Shown one piece after another: positions 18,297-26,645 of a stretch of DNA of 64,000 nt. The number at the start of each line of letters is the position of its first letter. Position 1 is the first letter of the stretch. The translations under genes were made by a program, and so were the position numbers. The notes beneath the pieces are model-generated. The model was given only the letters and a program-made list of their open reading frames with translations. It did no database searches and was not told where the DNA came from. This DNA is from Planctomycetota bacterium (GTDB lineage: Bacteria > Planctomycetota > UBA1135 > UBA2386): assembly GCA_016716265.1 (NCBI GenBank), contig JADJWQ010000001.1, positions 1,736,001 to 1,800,000 on the forward strand, given 5' to 3'.

Positions 18297-20600
18297 CTAC
18301 CGATCCCGCTCGGCGACGAGCGCGCCACCGGTCACCGTGAGCTCGAACCCGGCGAGCGCCGGCACCTCGTCGCCGGCCGGGAGGATCTCGACGGCGCCGG
18401 AATGGACGTCGTACATCGCCCCGGCGATGCCGATCCGCCCCTCGCGCACGAGGCGATCGATCACGCCGCTCTCCTGCCGGATCGCCCGGATCGTGCGCAG
18501 CACGTTGCGCCGCGCGACGTCGTCGGCGAGCGCACGTCGCTCGGCGGTGCCCGGCGACGGCAACTCCGACACGCCATGGGGGATCGCCGCCTGGATCTCG
18601 CCGATCAACACCTCGAGGTTGTCGCAGCCGGTGACGTCGCGGATCGAGCCGCTCGCATTCCGCAGGTCGAGCGCCGCGTTGACGGCACCGCAGGACGTGT
18701 GACCCATCACCAGGATCAGCTTCGAGCCGGCGACCTGACAGCAGTACTCGAGCGACCCGATGACCTTCTGGCGCGCGACGTTGCCGGCGATCCGCACGCT
18801 GAAGATGTCGCCGAGGCCGAGATCGAACAGCAGCTCGACCGGTACCCGGCTGTCGATGCAGCTCAGGATCGCCGCGAACGGGAACTGCCCCTGCGAGGTG
18901 CTGGTCATCTGCCGCGTCAGGTCGCGCGTCAGCCGCTCGCCCGAGCGGAATCGGGCATTGCCCTGCGCGAGGATGTCGAGCGCGGCCTTCGGCGACATGC
19001 TCGACTGCACCTCACGGCTCGCGTAGTCGGCAAACAGGACGCGGTCGGACAGATCCTCGTAGTCGTCACGGAAGCCGCGCAGGCTGACCGTGATGGAGCG
19101 GCTCGGCGCGGCGTCGGTCTGGAAATCGCGGATCAGCACCAGCACGTCGGAGTCGATGTAATCCGTCGCTGCGGCGTCGATCATCACGTGACCACCGTCC
19201 GGCACCTCGTCGAGCGCCCGGCTGATCGCGGCACGATTGAGGAAGCTGACCTGGTTGGCGAGCTCGATGCGCATCACCTCGCCCCCGACGTGGCGCTCGA
19301 GCACACGCCGCAGCGGGCTCCGCATGTTGCTGCGCAGGATGAAGCCGATCGCGATCGCGAGTCCGATCAGGATGCCGGTCAGCAGGTCGGTCAGCAGGAT
19401 CGCGAGGACGGTCAGGACGAACGGCAGGAACTGCCCGCGCCCCTGACGCCACATCTCCACGAACAGCTTCGGCGTCGCGAGCTTGAGGCCGGTCACCAGC
19501 AGGATCGCCGCCAGGGCGGACAGCGGAATGCGGTTGATCCAGTGCGGCAGGAACACGACGGAGGTGGCGAGCAGCACGCCGTGCACGATGGTCGACAAAC
19601 GCGTACGGCCGCCGGCCTGGATGTTGACCGAGCTGCGGACGATGACGGACGTGACCGGCAGGCTGCCGATCAACCCGGCCGTCAGGTTGCCGACACCCTG
19701 CGCGACCAGCTCACGATTCGGGTTCGAGTGCCGCTGCTCGTGGTCCAGATCGTCGACCGCCTCGAGATTGAGGAGCGTCTCGAGCGACGCGACCAGCGCG
19801 AGCGTGACGGCCGCACCCCAGACCGGGCCGCGGGCGAACGCACCGGGCTCCGGGTGGACCAGGAAGTCGAGGACCCCCGCCGGGCTCCCCGCGACCGGGA
19901 CCTGGACGAGGTGGGACGCGGTGATCACCCAGTCGCCACCGAGCTTCCCGAGGGCGTAGCTCGCCGCCACCCCGCCGAGCACGATGACGAGCGGCGCGGG
20001 CACCGGCGAGCGCTTCAACACCTTCGACCGCCCCCATAGCCACAGTGCCAGGAGCGACACGATCCCGATCAGCGCCGCGGCCGGCTGTACGTCGGTCACC
20101 GTGCGCCAGAGCTCCGAGAACGTGTTCTCCGCGTCCGGCTGCGCGAACGCCATCTCGCCGACCGGATCCGTGTCGTGACCGAACACGTGCGGGATCTGCT
20201 TCAGGACCAGGATCAGACCGATCGCGGCCAGGAGCCCCTTGATCACGCTGGTCGGGAAGAAGGCTGCGACGAACCCGCCCTTCAATACGCCGAGCGCGAT
20301 CTGCATCACGCCGGCGAGCGCCACCGCGGCGAGGAACGCCTCGAACGAGCCGAGCGTCGCGAGCTGGGTCGCGACGATCGCCGTCAGACCGGCGGCCGGA
20401 CCGCTGACGCTCGTGTGCGAGCCGCTCAGCAGCCCGACCAGCACACCGCCGATCACGCCGGCGAGCAGTCCGGAGAACAGCGGTGCCCCGGATGCGAGTG
20501 CGACACCGAGGCACAGCGGCAGGGCGACGAGGAAGACGACGAGGCCCGCCGCCAGGTCGCGGGTGAGGGCGTCGCGCAGCGACGTGGATCGGTGTGCCAT
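18297..20600 (-). CDS. SulP anion transporter fused to STAS and beta-carbonic anhydrase
   Basis: This 767-residue chain has three parts. A SulP permease (about 1-410) shows LRDALTRDLAAGLVVFLVALPLCLGVALASG, the ATQLATLG region and the N-N-x-E-like LNLEAVDDL. A STAS-like domain (about 415-520) contains HVMIDAAATDYIDSDVL. A beta-class carbonic anhydrase (about 540-760) has zinc ligands C581 (in CIDSR, with the D583/R585 dyad), H634 and C637 (GHTSCGAV). SulP-CA fusions are predicted bicarbonate transporters that interconvert CO2 and bicarbonate at the membrane face. That role is inferred from family knowledge. ATG 20600 follows GAG by about 8 nt; an in-frame ATG at 20642 adds 14 residues without the look of a transporter start. 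Confidence 0.93.
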   Translation of the reverse strand: MAHRSTSLRDALTRDLAAGLVVFLVALPLCLGVALASGAPLFSGLLAGVIGGVLVGLLSGSHTSVSGPAAGLTAIVATQLATLGSFEAFLAAVALAGVMQIALGVLKGGFVAAFFPTSVIKGLLAAIGLILVLKQIPHVFGHDTDPVGEMAFAQPDAENTFSELWRTVTDVQPAAALIGIVSLLALWLWGRSKVLKRSPVPAPLVIVLGGVAASYALGKLGGDWVITASHLVQVPVAGSPAGVLDFLVHPEPGAFARGPVWGAAVTLALVASLETLLNLEAVDDLDHEQRHSNPNRELVAQGVGNLTAGLIGSLPVTSVIVRSSVNIQAGGRTRLSTIVHGVLLATSVVFLPHWINRIPLSALAAILLVTGLKLATPKLFVEMWRQGRGQFLPFVLTVLAILLTDLLTGILIGLAIAIGFILRSNMRSPLRRVLERHVGGEVMRIELANQVSFLNRAAISRALDEVPDGGHVMIDAAATDYIDSDVLVLIRDFQTDAAPSRSITVSLRGFRDDYEDLSDRVLFADYASREVQSSMSPKAALDILAQGNARFRSGERLTRDLTRQMTSTSQGQFPFAAILSCIDSRVPVELLFDLGLGDIFSVRIAGNVARQKVIGSLEYCCQVAGSKLILVMGHTSCGAVNAALDLRNASGSIRDVTGCDNLEVLIGEIQAAIPHGVSELPSPGTAERRALADDVARRNVLRTIRAIRQESGVIDRLVREGRIGIAGAMYDVHSGAVEILPAGDEVPALAGFELTVTGGALVAERDR

Positions 20601-20809
20601 GGCAGGTCTCGAGCCTCGACCGAGGATGGCGCACAGCGTCACCGCAACCGGCCGATGGTGTCGACCACCGCACGGGCGGATCCCGTCACAACCGTCGACC
20701 CGCGCGGAGGCTGGCCCGGTTCGACCGATGCAGCCCCCAGGGCCGGCCGAATCCGCGGCGCCCGCGACCGCGTGCCACCCGGTCGCAGCTCGCCCGGGAT
20801 CTGGGGCGC

Positions 20810-20829
20810 GCCGGCGCGCGACCGCCGGC
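20810..20829 (-). terminator. Possible terminator of the beta-helix gene
   Basis: Two GCCGGC hexamers (20810-20815 and 20824-20829) can pair around an 8-nt loop, 17 bp after the stop of the minus-strand gene ending at 20847. No T-tract. Confidence 0.35.
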
Positions 20830-20846
20830 TTGCGCCGCCGACAGTC

Positions 20847-22829
20847 TCAGCGCCCGAACCGCGCCCGCACCGCGTTGGTGAACGCCACGCCGTGCGGGGT
20901 CGCCGCGTCGAGGAACACCGCCTGGAACACGAGATCGAAGGTCGGCGGTCCCAGACCGTCCACCGCCAGCCCGGCCCGCCCGCTGCCATCGGCGGTCATG
21001 GACAGCGGCGCCACGAAGCCGGTGAACGACACCAACGTGCCACCGAGCAGCGCGACGTCCGGCCGGCCATCGACGGACACCAGCGCGGCCCCGGCGGCTC
21101 CGGACGGCGCACCCTGGACGGCGAACCGGCTGCGCTGACCGGCGCGCAGACCGTCGCCGCACAGGCTCGCGATCGCCGAGCCCGGTCCCTGCGCGCCGAG
21201 GTCCAGCTGGCAGACCCAACCGGCGAACGGCAGGCACGCCGAGAGCTCGGAGGTCGCGCCGCCCGGCTCGGCGATCGCGGTCGCAGTCGCGACGTGGCCG
21301 ACCGGCACGGTTGCGGCGACGGTGAGCTGGAACGTGGCGTTGCCGGCGGCATCGGTGGTCACCTGCGTCGTGCCGAGCGGCCGCGCCGCTTCGCCGAACC
21401 CGGACGGATCGCAGGTCGGCGAACTGAACAGCTCGATCGTGAAGGTCCGGCCCGGCGTGCTGTGCAGCGAGCCGCCGAGCTCCGCCCAGGCGCCATCCGT
21501 GCGCGCACGGTCGAGGACCGGATGGTTCTGCAGCCCGTTGCCACCGGAATCCGCGTCGAGCGGGTCGTTCGGCGTCGGTCCGAGCACCCACGCATCGGTG
21601 ACGAGATCGATGCCGAGGCCACCGTTGGCGGAGATCGAGTTGCCCTGCAGCCGGATGTCGGTGCAGGTGTTCCCGACGACGACGCCCACGAACCGGTGTC
21701 CGGCGACGACGTTGCCGTCTCCCGCAGACGGCCCGCCGATCCGGACGTCGGTGAACGTGCCGCGACCTGCGTAGCCGACGTCGATCCCCCACACGCTGCC
21801 GAGCGACGGATTACCGCTCGCATCCAGACCGATCGTGTTCCCGACGATGTCGACATCGGAGCCGGTGCCGGTCATGTAGATCGCCCAGCCGAACAGCTGC
21901 CCGGCATGATGGGGCCCGCGCCCCTGGCCGAGGATGCCGGCGATCAGATTGTCGCGCACGACGGTGCCGACGTTGCTGCCCTCGAACGAGATACCCATCG
22001 TCGCCGCGGTGTTGCCCTGCGCCATTCCATCGACGGAGGTCCCGATCCAGTTGTTCTCGATCAGGGTGTCGCTGGTCGCGAACAGTTGGATCGTCGCCCC
22101 GGCCGGCAGCCCCTCGCTGTTGTAGGTGCCGTAGCCGGTCAGGTGATTGCGCTCCGCGACGAGCGGGCCGCCGATCCGATTGCCGCGCGCCGGTGCGGCA
22201 GGACCGAAGCCCAGCACGCGGACGCGCTGCGCGACGTTGCCGATCACGACGTTGTCGTTCGATCGATCGATCTTGATCGTCCCGCACCGATTGCCCTCGA
22301 CCCGGCTACCGCCACCCTGGAACAGGGTGAGGTTCATCGTGCCGGTGTTCCCGGTGGCGAGCCCTTGTCGCCCGGAGAAGGTCACCGCGCTGCTGTCGAT
22401 ACTGGTCAGCGTGCAGCCATCCGCGACCAGGTAGAGCTCGACGCCGTAGAAAGCGACCTCCGCGCCGTCCGGATTGGTGTCGCCGGTGAATGCCGTCTGC
22501 GTGGTGCCGTCGATCGTCACGGCGTCGAACGCGCGGAAGTAGTAGCCGACGGTCGACGTGAGGACCGCCCGGCCCGGCAGGGCGAACTGCAGGATCCACT
22601 CGCTGCGTGGAATCGCGAAGCCGACCGTCTGGTGCCCCGGCGTGTTGTTGGTCGCGATCATCGCCTCGGAGAACGACACGCGACCGTCCGGACCGGGCAG
22701 ATCCGCGACCGTCGCAGTCGCCGGATCGACGTCGATCACGTCCGCCGCGGTCGTCACCGTGACGAGCTGGCCGCAGAGCGGCGCGTGCAGGGCGAGCACG
22801 CAGGCGAGCAGCAGTTGCGAATGGCGCAT
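20847..22829 (-). CDS. Secreted right-handed beta-helix protein with shared C-terminal module
   Basis: The 660-residue protein starts with a signal peptide (LLLACVLALHAPLCGQ). Residues 25-60 resemble the CSLREA-type entry motif of parallel beta-helix adhesins (TVTTAADVIDVDP, then VSFSEAMIATNN). Residues 60-420 contain many short repeats with N-x-I-G and G-N-x-V-x-G patterns (IGGPLVAERNHLTGYG, IENNWIGTSVDG, IVGNTIGLDASGN), the coils of a beta-helix. A segment typical of these proteins follows (FTIELFSSPTCDPSGFGEA). The last 120 residues (from about CQLDLGAQG) resemble the C-terminal module of other secreted proteins here. Start at ATG 22829, because GAGG lies upstream and the signal peptide begins there. 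Likely a surface or polysaccharide-binding protein. Confidence 0.87.
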   Translation of the reverse strand: MRHSQLLLACVLALHAPLCGQLVTVTTAADVIDVDPATATVADLPGPDGRVSFSEAMIATNNTPGHQTVGFAIPRSEWILQFALPGRAVLTSTVGYYFRAFDAVTIDGTTQTAFTGDTNPDGAEVAFYGVELYLVADGCTLTSIDSSAVTFSGRQGLATGNTGTMNLTLFQGGGSRVEGNRCGTIKIDRSNDNVVIGNVAQRVRVLGFGPAAPARGNRIGGPLVAERNHLTGYGTYNSEGLPAGATIQLFATSDTLIENNWIGTSVDGMAQGNTAATMGISFEGSNVGTVVRDNLIAGILGQGRGPHHAGQLFGWAIYMTGTGSDVDIVGNTIGLDASGNPSLGSVWGIDVGYAGRGTFTDVRIGGPSAGDGNVVAGHRFVGVVVGNTCTDIRLQGNSISANGGLGIDLVTDAWVLGPTPNDPLDADSGGNGLQNHPVLDRARTDGAWAELGGSLHSTPGRTFTIELFSSPTCDPSGFGEAARPLGTTQVTTDAAGNATFQLTVAATVPVGHVATATAIAEPGGATSELSACLPFAGWVCQLDLGAQGPGSAIASLCGDGLRAGQRSRFAVQGAPSGAAGAALVSVDGRPDVALLGGTLVSFTGFVAPLSMTADGSGRAGLAVDGLGPPTFDLVFQAVFLDAATPHGVAFTNAVRARFGR

Positions 22830-23234
22830 GGGACCTCGCGGGAGCCGGGGTTCGGTGAGGAACTGTCCACGCCCCGTCGACCAAGACGGCACGCGACGCC
22901 GCGAGGAACCGCAGGTTCACGATCGACTTTCCGCGTCGGCGCGGTCGTGCGGAATCCGCGCAGCAAACGCGCGCCGGACACCCGCCGTCCTGCCGTCGGA
23001 ACCAACGCCCCGTCCGCATCCCGTGCACCCGCACAGCAACCGTCCAGCGCCCGGACGCGGTCGCGGCGCTCCACCCGGCATCGACCGCCGACACTCGGGA
23101 GCGGCCCCTCCCGCTGCCCCGACAACCTGCGTCGGCGACCGGCCCGCGACCACCGCGGCGCGCCCGGGCACCCCGCCGTCAGCCTGCTCGGTCGCCGACC
23201 GACCACACGGATCCTCGACTCCGCGAGGCGTCGA
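22830..23234. other. Intergenic region between the beta-helix gene and tRNA-Val
   Basis: About 400 bp in which I see no gene with coding character, no repeats and no clear terminator. The promoter of the minus-strand beta-helix gene must lie in its proximal part. Confidence 0.5.
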
Positions 23235-23308
<74 letters not shown>

Positions 23309-23559
23309 GCGAGTCCCCGCACGCGGGGGGCGCCATCGTGGCGCGGCGGGTCGCTGCGGGCAAGGGTGGCGACGGGCGCAGCGCCGGCGGCGGTCCAGGG
23401 CCGGACCGGGTGCGATCGGGCCGGCGGGCGACCGGCGGGCATCGGCGCGAAATCGGAGGATCCATGGCCGGGATGGCGGCCCGACGACGCCTGTGAGACG
23501 CGCTGGGGGGGCTCCCCTGGCGACCGCCGGCACGGTACGAGCCTGCCGGACATCCAGCC

Positions 23560-25347
23560 ATGCACGACCATCGATCGCTCCTCGTCCCGGCCTTCCTGAT
23601 CCTCGCGGTCGCGCTCGGGGCCGGCTGCTCGGGGCCGGTCTCGCCCGCATCGGAGGCTCCGGCCGCCGCCGACTCGGGTCCTGACGGCTCCGGGCGCCCG
23701 GTGCGCTTCGAGCGGCTCGGCACCTACTCGCGACCCGTCTCGATCCGCGGCGAGGAGGCCCGGTTCTGGTTCGACCAGGGGCTGCTGTGGACCTACGGCT
23801 TCAACCATGACGAGGCGGTGCGGTCGTTCCGCGAGGCCCAGCGCCTCGATCCCGACTGTGCGATGGCCTGCTGGGGCGAGGCGCTCGCACTCGGTCCCAA
23901 CATCAATGCGCCGTTCGAGAGCCCCGCGGAGGCGCGCGAGGCGTTCGTCGCGAGCCGCCGCGCGCTCGCGCTGGCCGACCGTTGCACGCCGGTCGAGCGC
24001 GCATTGATCGAGGCGCTCGCGACCCGCTACGCCGACCCGAACCCCGACGACAGGAGCGCGCTGGACGCCGCCTATGCAGACGCGATGGCCGAGGTCTGGC
24101 GTCGCTTTCCGGACGACCCCGAGGTCGGCACGCTGCTCGCCGACGCGCGGATGAACCAGCGGCCGTGGGACTACTGGACGTCGCGATACTGGCAGCGGGA
24201 CGGCGAGCCGAAGCCGGGCATCCAGGAAGCCCTCGACGCGCTGCGCGCCGTGATCAGCCGGCATCCCGACCACCCCGGCGCGCACCACATGATGATCCAC
24301 GTCTGCGAGGCGTCGCCGCACGTCGAGCTGGCGGTGGCGTCGGCCGACGCGCTGGTCGGTCTCGCCCCCGGCGCGGGCCACCTGGTGCACATGCCGAGCC
24401 ACGCCTTCGTGCGCGTCGGGCGCTACGCAGACGCCGAGCAGGCCAACGTGCTGGCGATCACCGCCGACCGCCGCTACTTCGCGAAGGCCGGTCCGCAGGG
24501 TGTCTACGAGTTCTATCGGGCCCACAATCACCACTTCCTGGTGTGGGCCGCGATGTACGCAGGCCGCTTCGAGACCGCGCTGCGCTCCGCGCGCGACATC
24601 GTCGCCGAGCTGCCGGCGCAGCTCGCGATCGACTGGGCGCCCGCTGCCGACCCGTTCCTGCCGGTCGAGCTGCACGTGCTGCTCCGCTTCGGGCGCTGGG
24701 ACGAGGCGCTGGCCGCGGGCGAGTTCGACGAACGCTATCCGTACGCGCGCTCCTTCCGCCACTACGCGCGGGGCATCGCGTTCGCCGCGACGGGACGGGT
24801 CGCCGAAGCCCGTGCCGAGCAGCGGGAGTTCGAGACCGCCGCCGCGGCGGTGCCTGCGACGTTGATGATCATGTACACGCCGGCGGCCGACGTGCTCGTG
24901 ATCGCCCGCCACATGCTGGAGGGCGAGATCCTGTATCGCGAGGCCCGCTACGACGAGGCATGGATGGCGCTCCAGCGCGCGGTCGAGGCCGAGGACGGGC
25001 TGCGCTACGACGAGCCGAGCCCGTGGATGATGCCGGTGCGCCACGCCCTCGGCGCATTGAGCCTCGAGCAGGGTCTCGTCGAGCAGGCGGAGCGCGCCTA
25101 CCGCGAGGATCTGGCGCGGCACCCCGAGAACGGCTGGGCCCTGCACGGGCTGGCGGAGTGCCTCGAGCGCCGCGGTGCCGGCGAGGAAGCGACCGCGGTC
25201 CGGGCCCGGTTCGCCGCCGCGTGGGCGCGCTCCGACACGCCGCTGCAGCACGGCTCGTGCTTCTGCCGTAGCCGCCTCGCGGCCGGATCGGGAGCGGGCG
25301 ACACCGATTGCTGCGGGAGCCCGGCGACCGCGACCCCGCCGCGCTGA
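23560..25347 (+). CDS. TPR-repeat protein, probable lipoprotein, with cysteine-rich tail
   Basis: The 595-residue protein begins with a hydrophobic signal ending in LGAGC (Cys23). This is an imperfect lipobox, with the leucine one place further out than usual. The body is a series of TPR-like helical pairs: DEAVRSFREAQRLDPDCAMACWGEALALG, then further units around VELAVASADALVGLAPGAGH, RYDEAWMALQRAVEAEDG and VEQAERAYREDLARHPENGWALHGLAE. Conserved histidines in HPDHPGAHHMMIHVCEASPH and HLVHMPSHAF stand out and could bind metal. The C terminus ends with a cluster of cysteines (GSCFCRSRL, then DTDCC). Function unknown, probably a periplasmic scaffold or binding protein. No convincing ribosome-binding site precedes the ATG. 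Confidence 0.85.
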   Translation: MHDHRSLLVPAFLILAVALGAGCSGPVSPASEAPAAADSGPDGSGRPVRFERLGTYSRPVSIRGEEARFWFDQGLLWTYGFNHDEAVRSFREAQRLDPDCAMACWGEALALGPNINAPFESPAEAREAFVASRRALALADRCTPVERALIEALATRYADPNPDDRSALDAAYADAMAEVWRRFPDDPEVGTLLADARMNQRPWDYWTSRYWQRDGEPKPGIQEALDALRAVISRHPDHPGAHHMMIHVCEASPHVELAVASADALVGLAPGAGHLVHMPSHAFVRVGRYADAEQANVLAITADRRYFAKAGPQGVYEFYRAHNHHFLVWAAMYAGRFETALRSARDIVAELPAQLAIDWAPAADPFLPVELHVLLRFGRWDEALAAGEFDERYPYARSFRHYARGIAFAATGRVAEARAEQREFETAAAAVPATLMIMYTPAADVLVIARHMLEGEILYREARYDEAWMALQRAVEAEDGLRYDEPSPWMMPVRHALGALSLEQGLVEQAERAYREDLARHPENGWALHGLAECLERRGAGEEATAVRARFAAAWARSDTPLQHGSCFCRSRLAAGSGAGDTDCCGSPATATPPR

Positions 25348-25428
25348 ACGCAGCGGATCGCGACGCGGACGCCCCTCCACCGGGCGACGGGCGGCACACC
25401 CCGGTGCCGTCGCCGCGCGGCGCCCGCA

Positions 25429-25434
25429 TACTCT
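25429..25434 (+). promoter_or_regulatory. -10 box TACTCT, leaderless-type, for the SecA-like gene
   Basis: TACTCT ends 7 nt before ATG 25442, with a C/G-only spacer and no Shine-Dalgarno sequence. Confidence 0.5.
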
Positions 25435-25441
25435 CCCGCCC

Positions 25442-26095
25442 ATGGGCTTCCTCGACTGGCTCCGGCGCGGACGTGGCAGGATCGGGCGGAACGACTGGGT
25501 GTGGCTCACCGAGCCCGAGAAGCTCGCGGGCCTGGCCCGGGAAGCCCACGCCCGGCTGGCGGCCGGCGAGAGCGTGCTGCTCGTCGCGCACTTCCGCGAC
25601 ACGCTGGTGCGCGCCGCCACGGCCGTGGCCGGGTCCGGCGTCGCGCTGCAGGCCCGGCCGACGTGGACCGCACGCGACACCGCGGACCTGCTGCGTCCCG
25701 GCGCGGCGTTCGCCACCCTCGCGAGCGCGTTGCCCGAGCCGGACGGCGCTGCGGCCGGCACCGCACCGTCGGGCAACCCGGTGGCCGTGCTCGCAGCGGA
25801 GCTCCACGCGCTGCGCGCCGCGAACGACCGCATGGCCGCGTTCGTACGCACGCTGCCGCAAGGCAGCTCGCTGCGCGCCTTCCTCGCACTCGACGAGCCG
25901 CTGATGCGCCCCTTTGCCAATGACCGGGTCCGCAACCTGATGCAGACGCTCGGGCTGAAGCACGGCGACCGCATCGACAGCGGCATGGTCACCAGCGGGA
26001 TCCGCCGCGCGCTCGCGAAGCTGGAGCAGGGTGCGATCGGCGACGGCCCGGCCGAGACCGCTCAGGAGTGGTACGACCGCTACCATCGGCATTGA
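25442..26095 (+). CDS. Small protein resembling the second nucleotide-binding half of SecA
   Basis: The 217-residue protein has no signal or membrane segment. Two stretches recall the SecA NBD2 (helicase C) region. Residues 21-51 (WLTEPEKLAGLAREAHARLA, then SVLLVAHF) match the place where SecA has Y-x-T-x-x-x-K and a VLVxT strand. The segment NDRVRNLMQTLGLKHGDRID followed by MVTSGIRRALAKLEQ matches the SecA stretch R-V-x-x-x-M-x-x-L-G-x-x-x-x-x-x-I-x-x-x-x-V-T-x-x-I-x-x-A-x-x-K. The DEAD motor half, preprotein-binding and zinc regions of SecA are absent. It could be a regulator or a remnant-derived accessory protein. The family call is by eye. Confidence 0.6.
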   Translation: MGFLDWLRRGRGRIGRNDWVWLTEPEKLAGLAREAHARLAAGESVLLVAHFRDTLVRAATAVAGSGVALQARPTWTARDTADLLRPGAAFATLASALPEPDGAAAGTAPSGNPVAVLAAELHALRAANDRMAAFVRTLPQGSSLRAFLALDEPLMRPFANDRVRNLMQTLGLKHGDRIDSGMVTSGIRRALAKLEQGAIGDGPAETAQEWYDRYHRH

Positions 26096-26121
26096 CAGCG
26101 CCGGGATACCGGGCCCGCACC

Positions 26122-26574
26122 ATGGAACCGGTCATCGACCACATCCAGATCACCGTCCGGAACTGGGAGCGCTCCGTGCGCTTCTACGATCGCCTGATGC
26201 CACTGCTCGGCTTCGATCCGGCACGACGCACGAGCGCGTTCCTCGCCGAGCACGAGTTCCACGTGGTCGAGTACCAGCACCCACGGCTCGCGTTCGCCAT
26301 CACGTCGCCGCGCAGTGCGGTCGCCGCGGCCGAGGTCCACCGCCGCCGCCCCGGCTCGCTGCACCACCTCGCGTTCCGCGCCGCGTCCCGCGCCGAGGTC
26401 GACCGGCTGCACCTCGAGCTGCAACAGATCGGCGCGACGATCGTCAGCCCGCCGCGTGAATATCCGGAGTACACACCGCCCGGCTACTACGCCGTGTTCT
26501 TCAAGGACCCCGACGGCATCAAGTACGAGATCGTCTGCGTCGAGCCTCCCACCAACCGCAAGCACGACGGTTGA
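26122..26574 (+). CDS. VOC-family (glyoxalase/dioxygenase-like) protein
   Basis: A 150-residue single protein of the vicinal oxygen chelate superfamily. It shows two beta-alpha-beta-beta-beta units with likely metal ligands: His in the first strand (IDHIQITV), His in SLHHLAFRA, and Glu in the last strand (KYEIVCVEP). The FFKDPDGIKYEIV ending is typical of glyoxalase I-like members. These enzymes range from lyases and dioxygenases to resistance proteins, and the substrate is not deducible. It lies 26 bp after the SecA-like gene, so the two may be co-transcribed. Confidence 0.88.
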   Translation: MEPVIDHIQITVRNWERSVRFYDRLMPLLGFDPARRTSAFLAEHEFHVVEYQHPRLAFAITSPRSAVAAAEVHRRRPGSLHHLAFRAASRAEVDRLHLELQQIGATIVSPPREYPEYTPPGYYAVFFKDPDGIKYEIVCVEPPTNRKHDG

Positions 26575-26633
26575 GGCGCGGCGCCGGCAGCCGCGCGGGT
26601 GATCCCGAAGGGGATGCCGGCCACCCTGCCCAC

Positions 26634-26639
26634 TACGAT
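26634..26639 (+). promoter_or_regulatory. -10 box TACGAT, leaderless-type, for the S41 protease gene
   Basis: TACGAT ends 6 nt before ATG 26646. The gap has no ribosome-binding sequence. The box selects this ATG, which opens a clean signal peptide, over the in-frame ATG at 26571. Confidence 0.6.
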
Positions 26640-26645
26640 GCGGCG

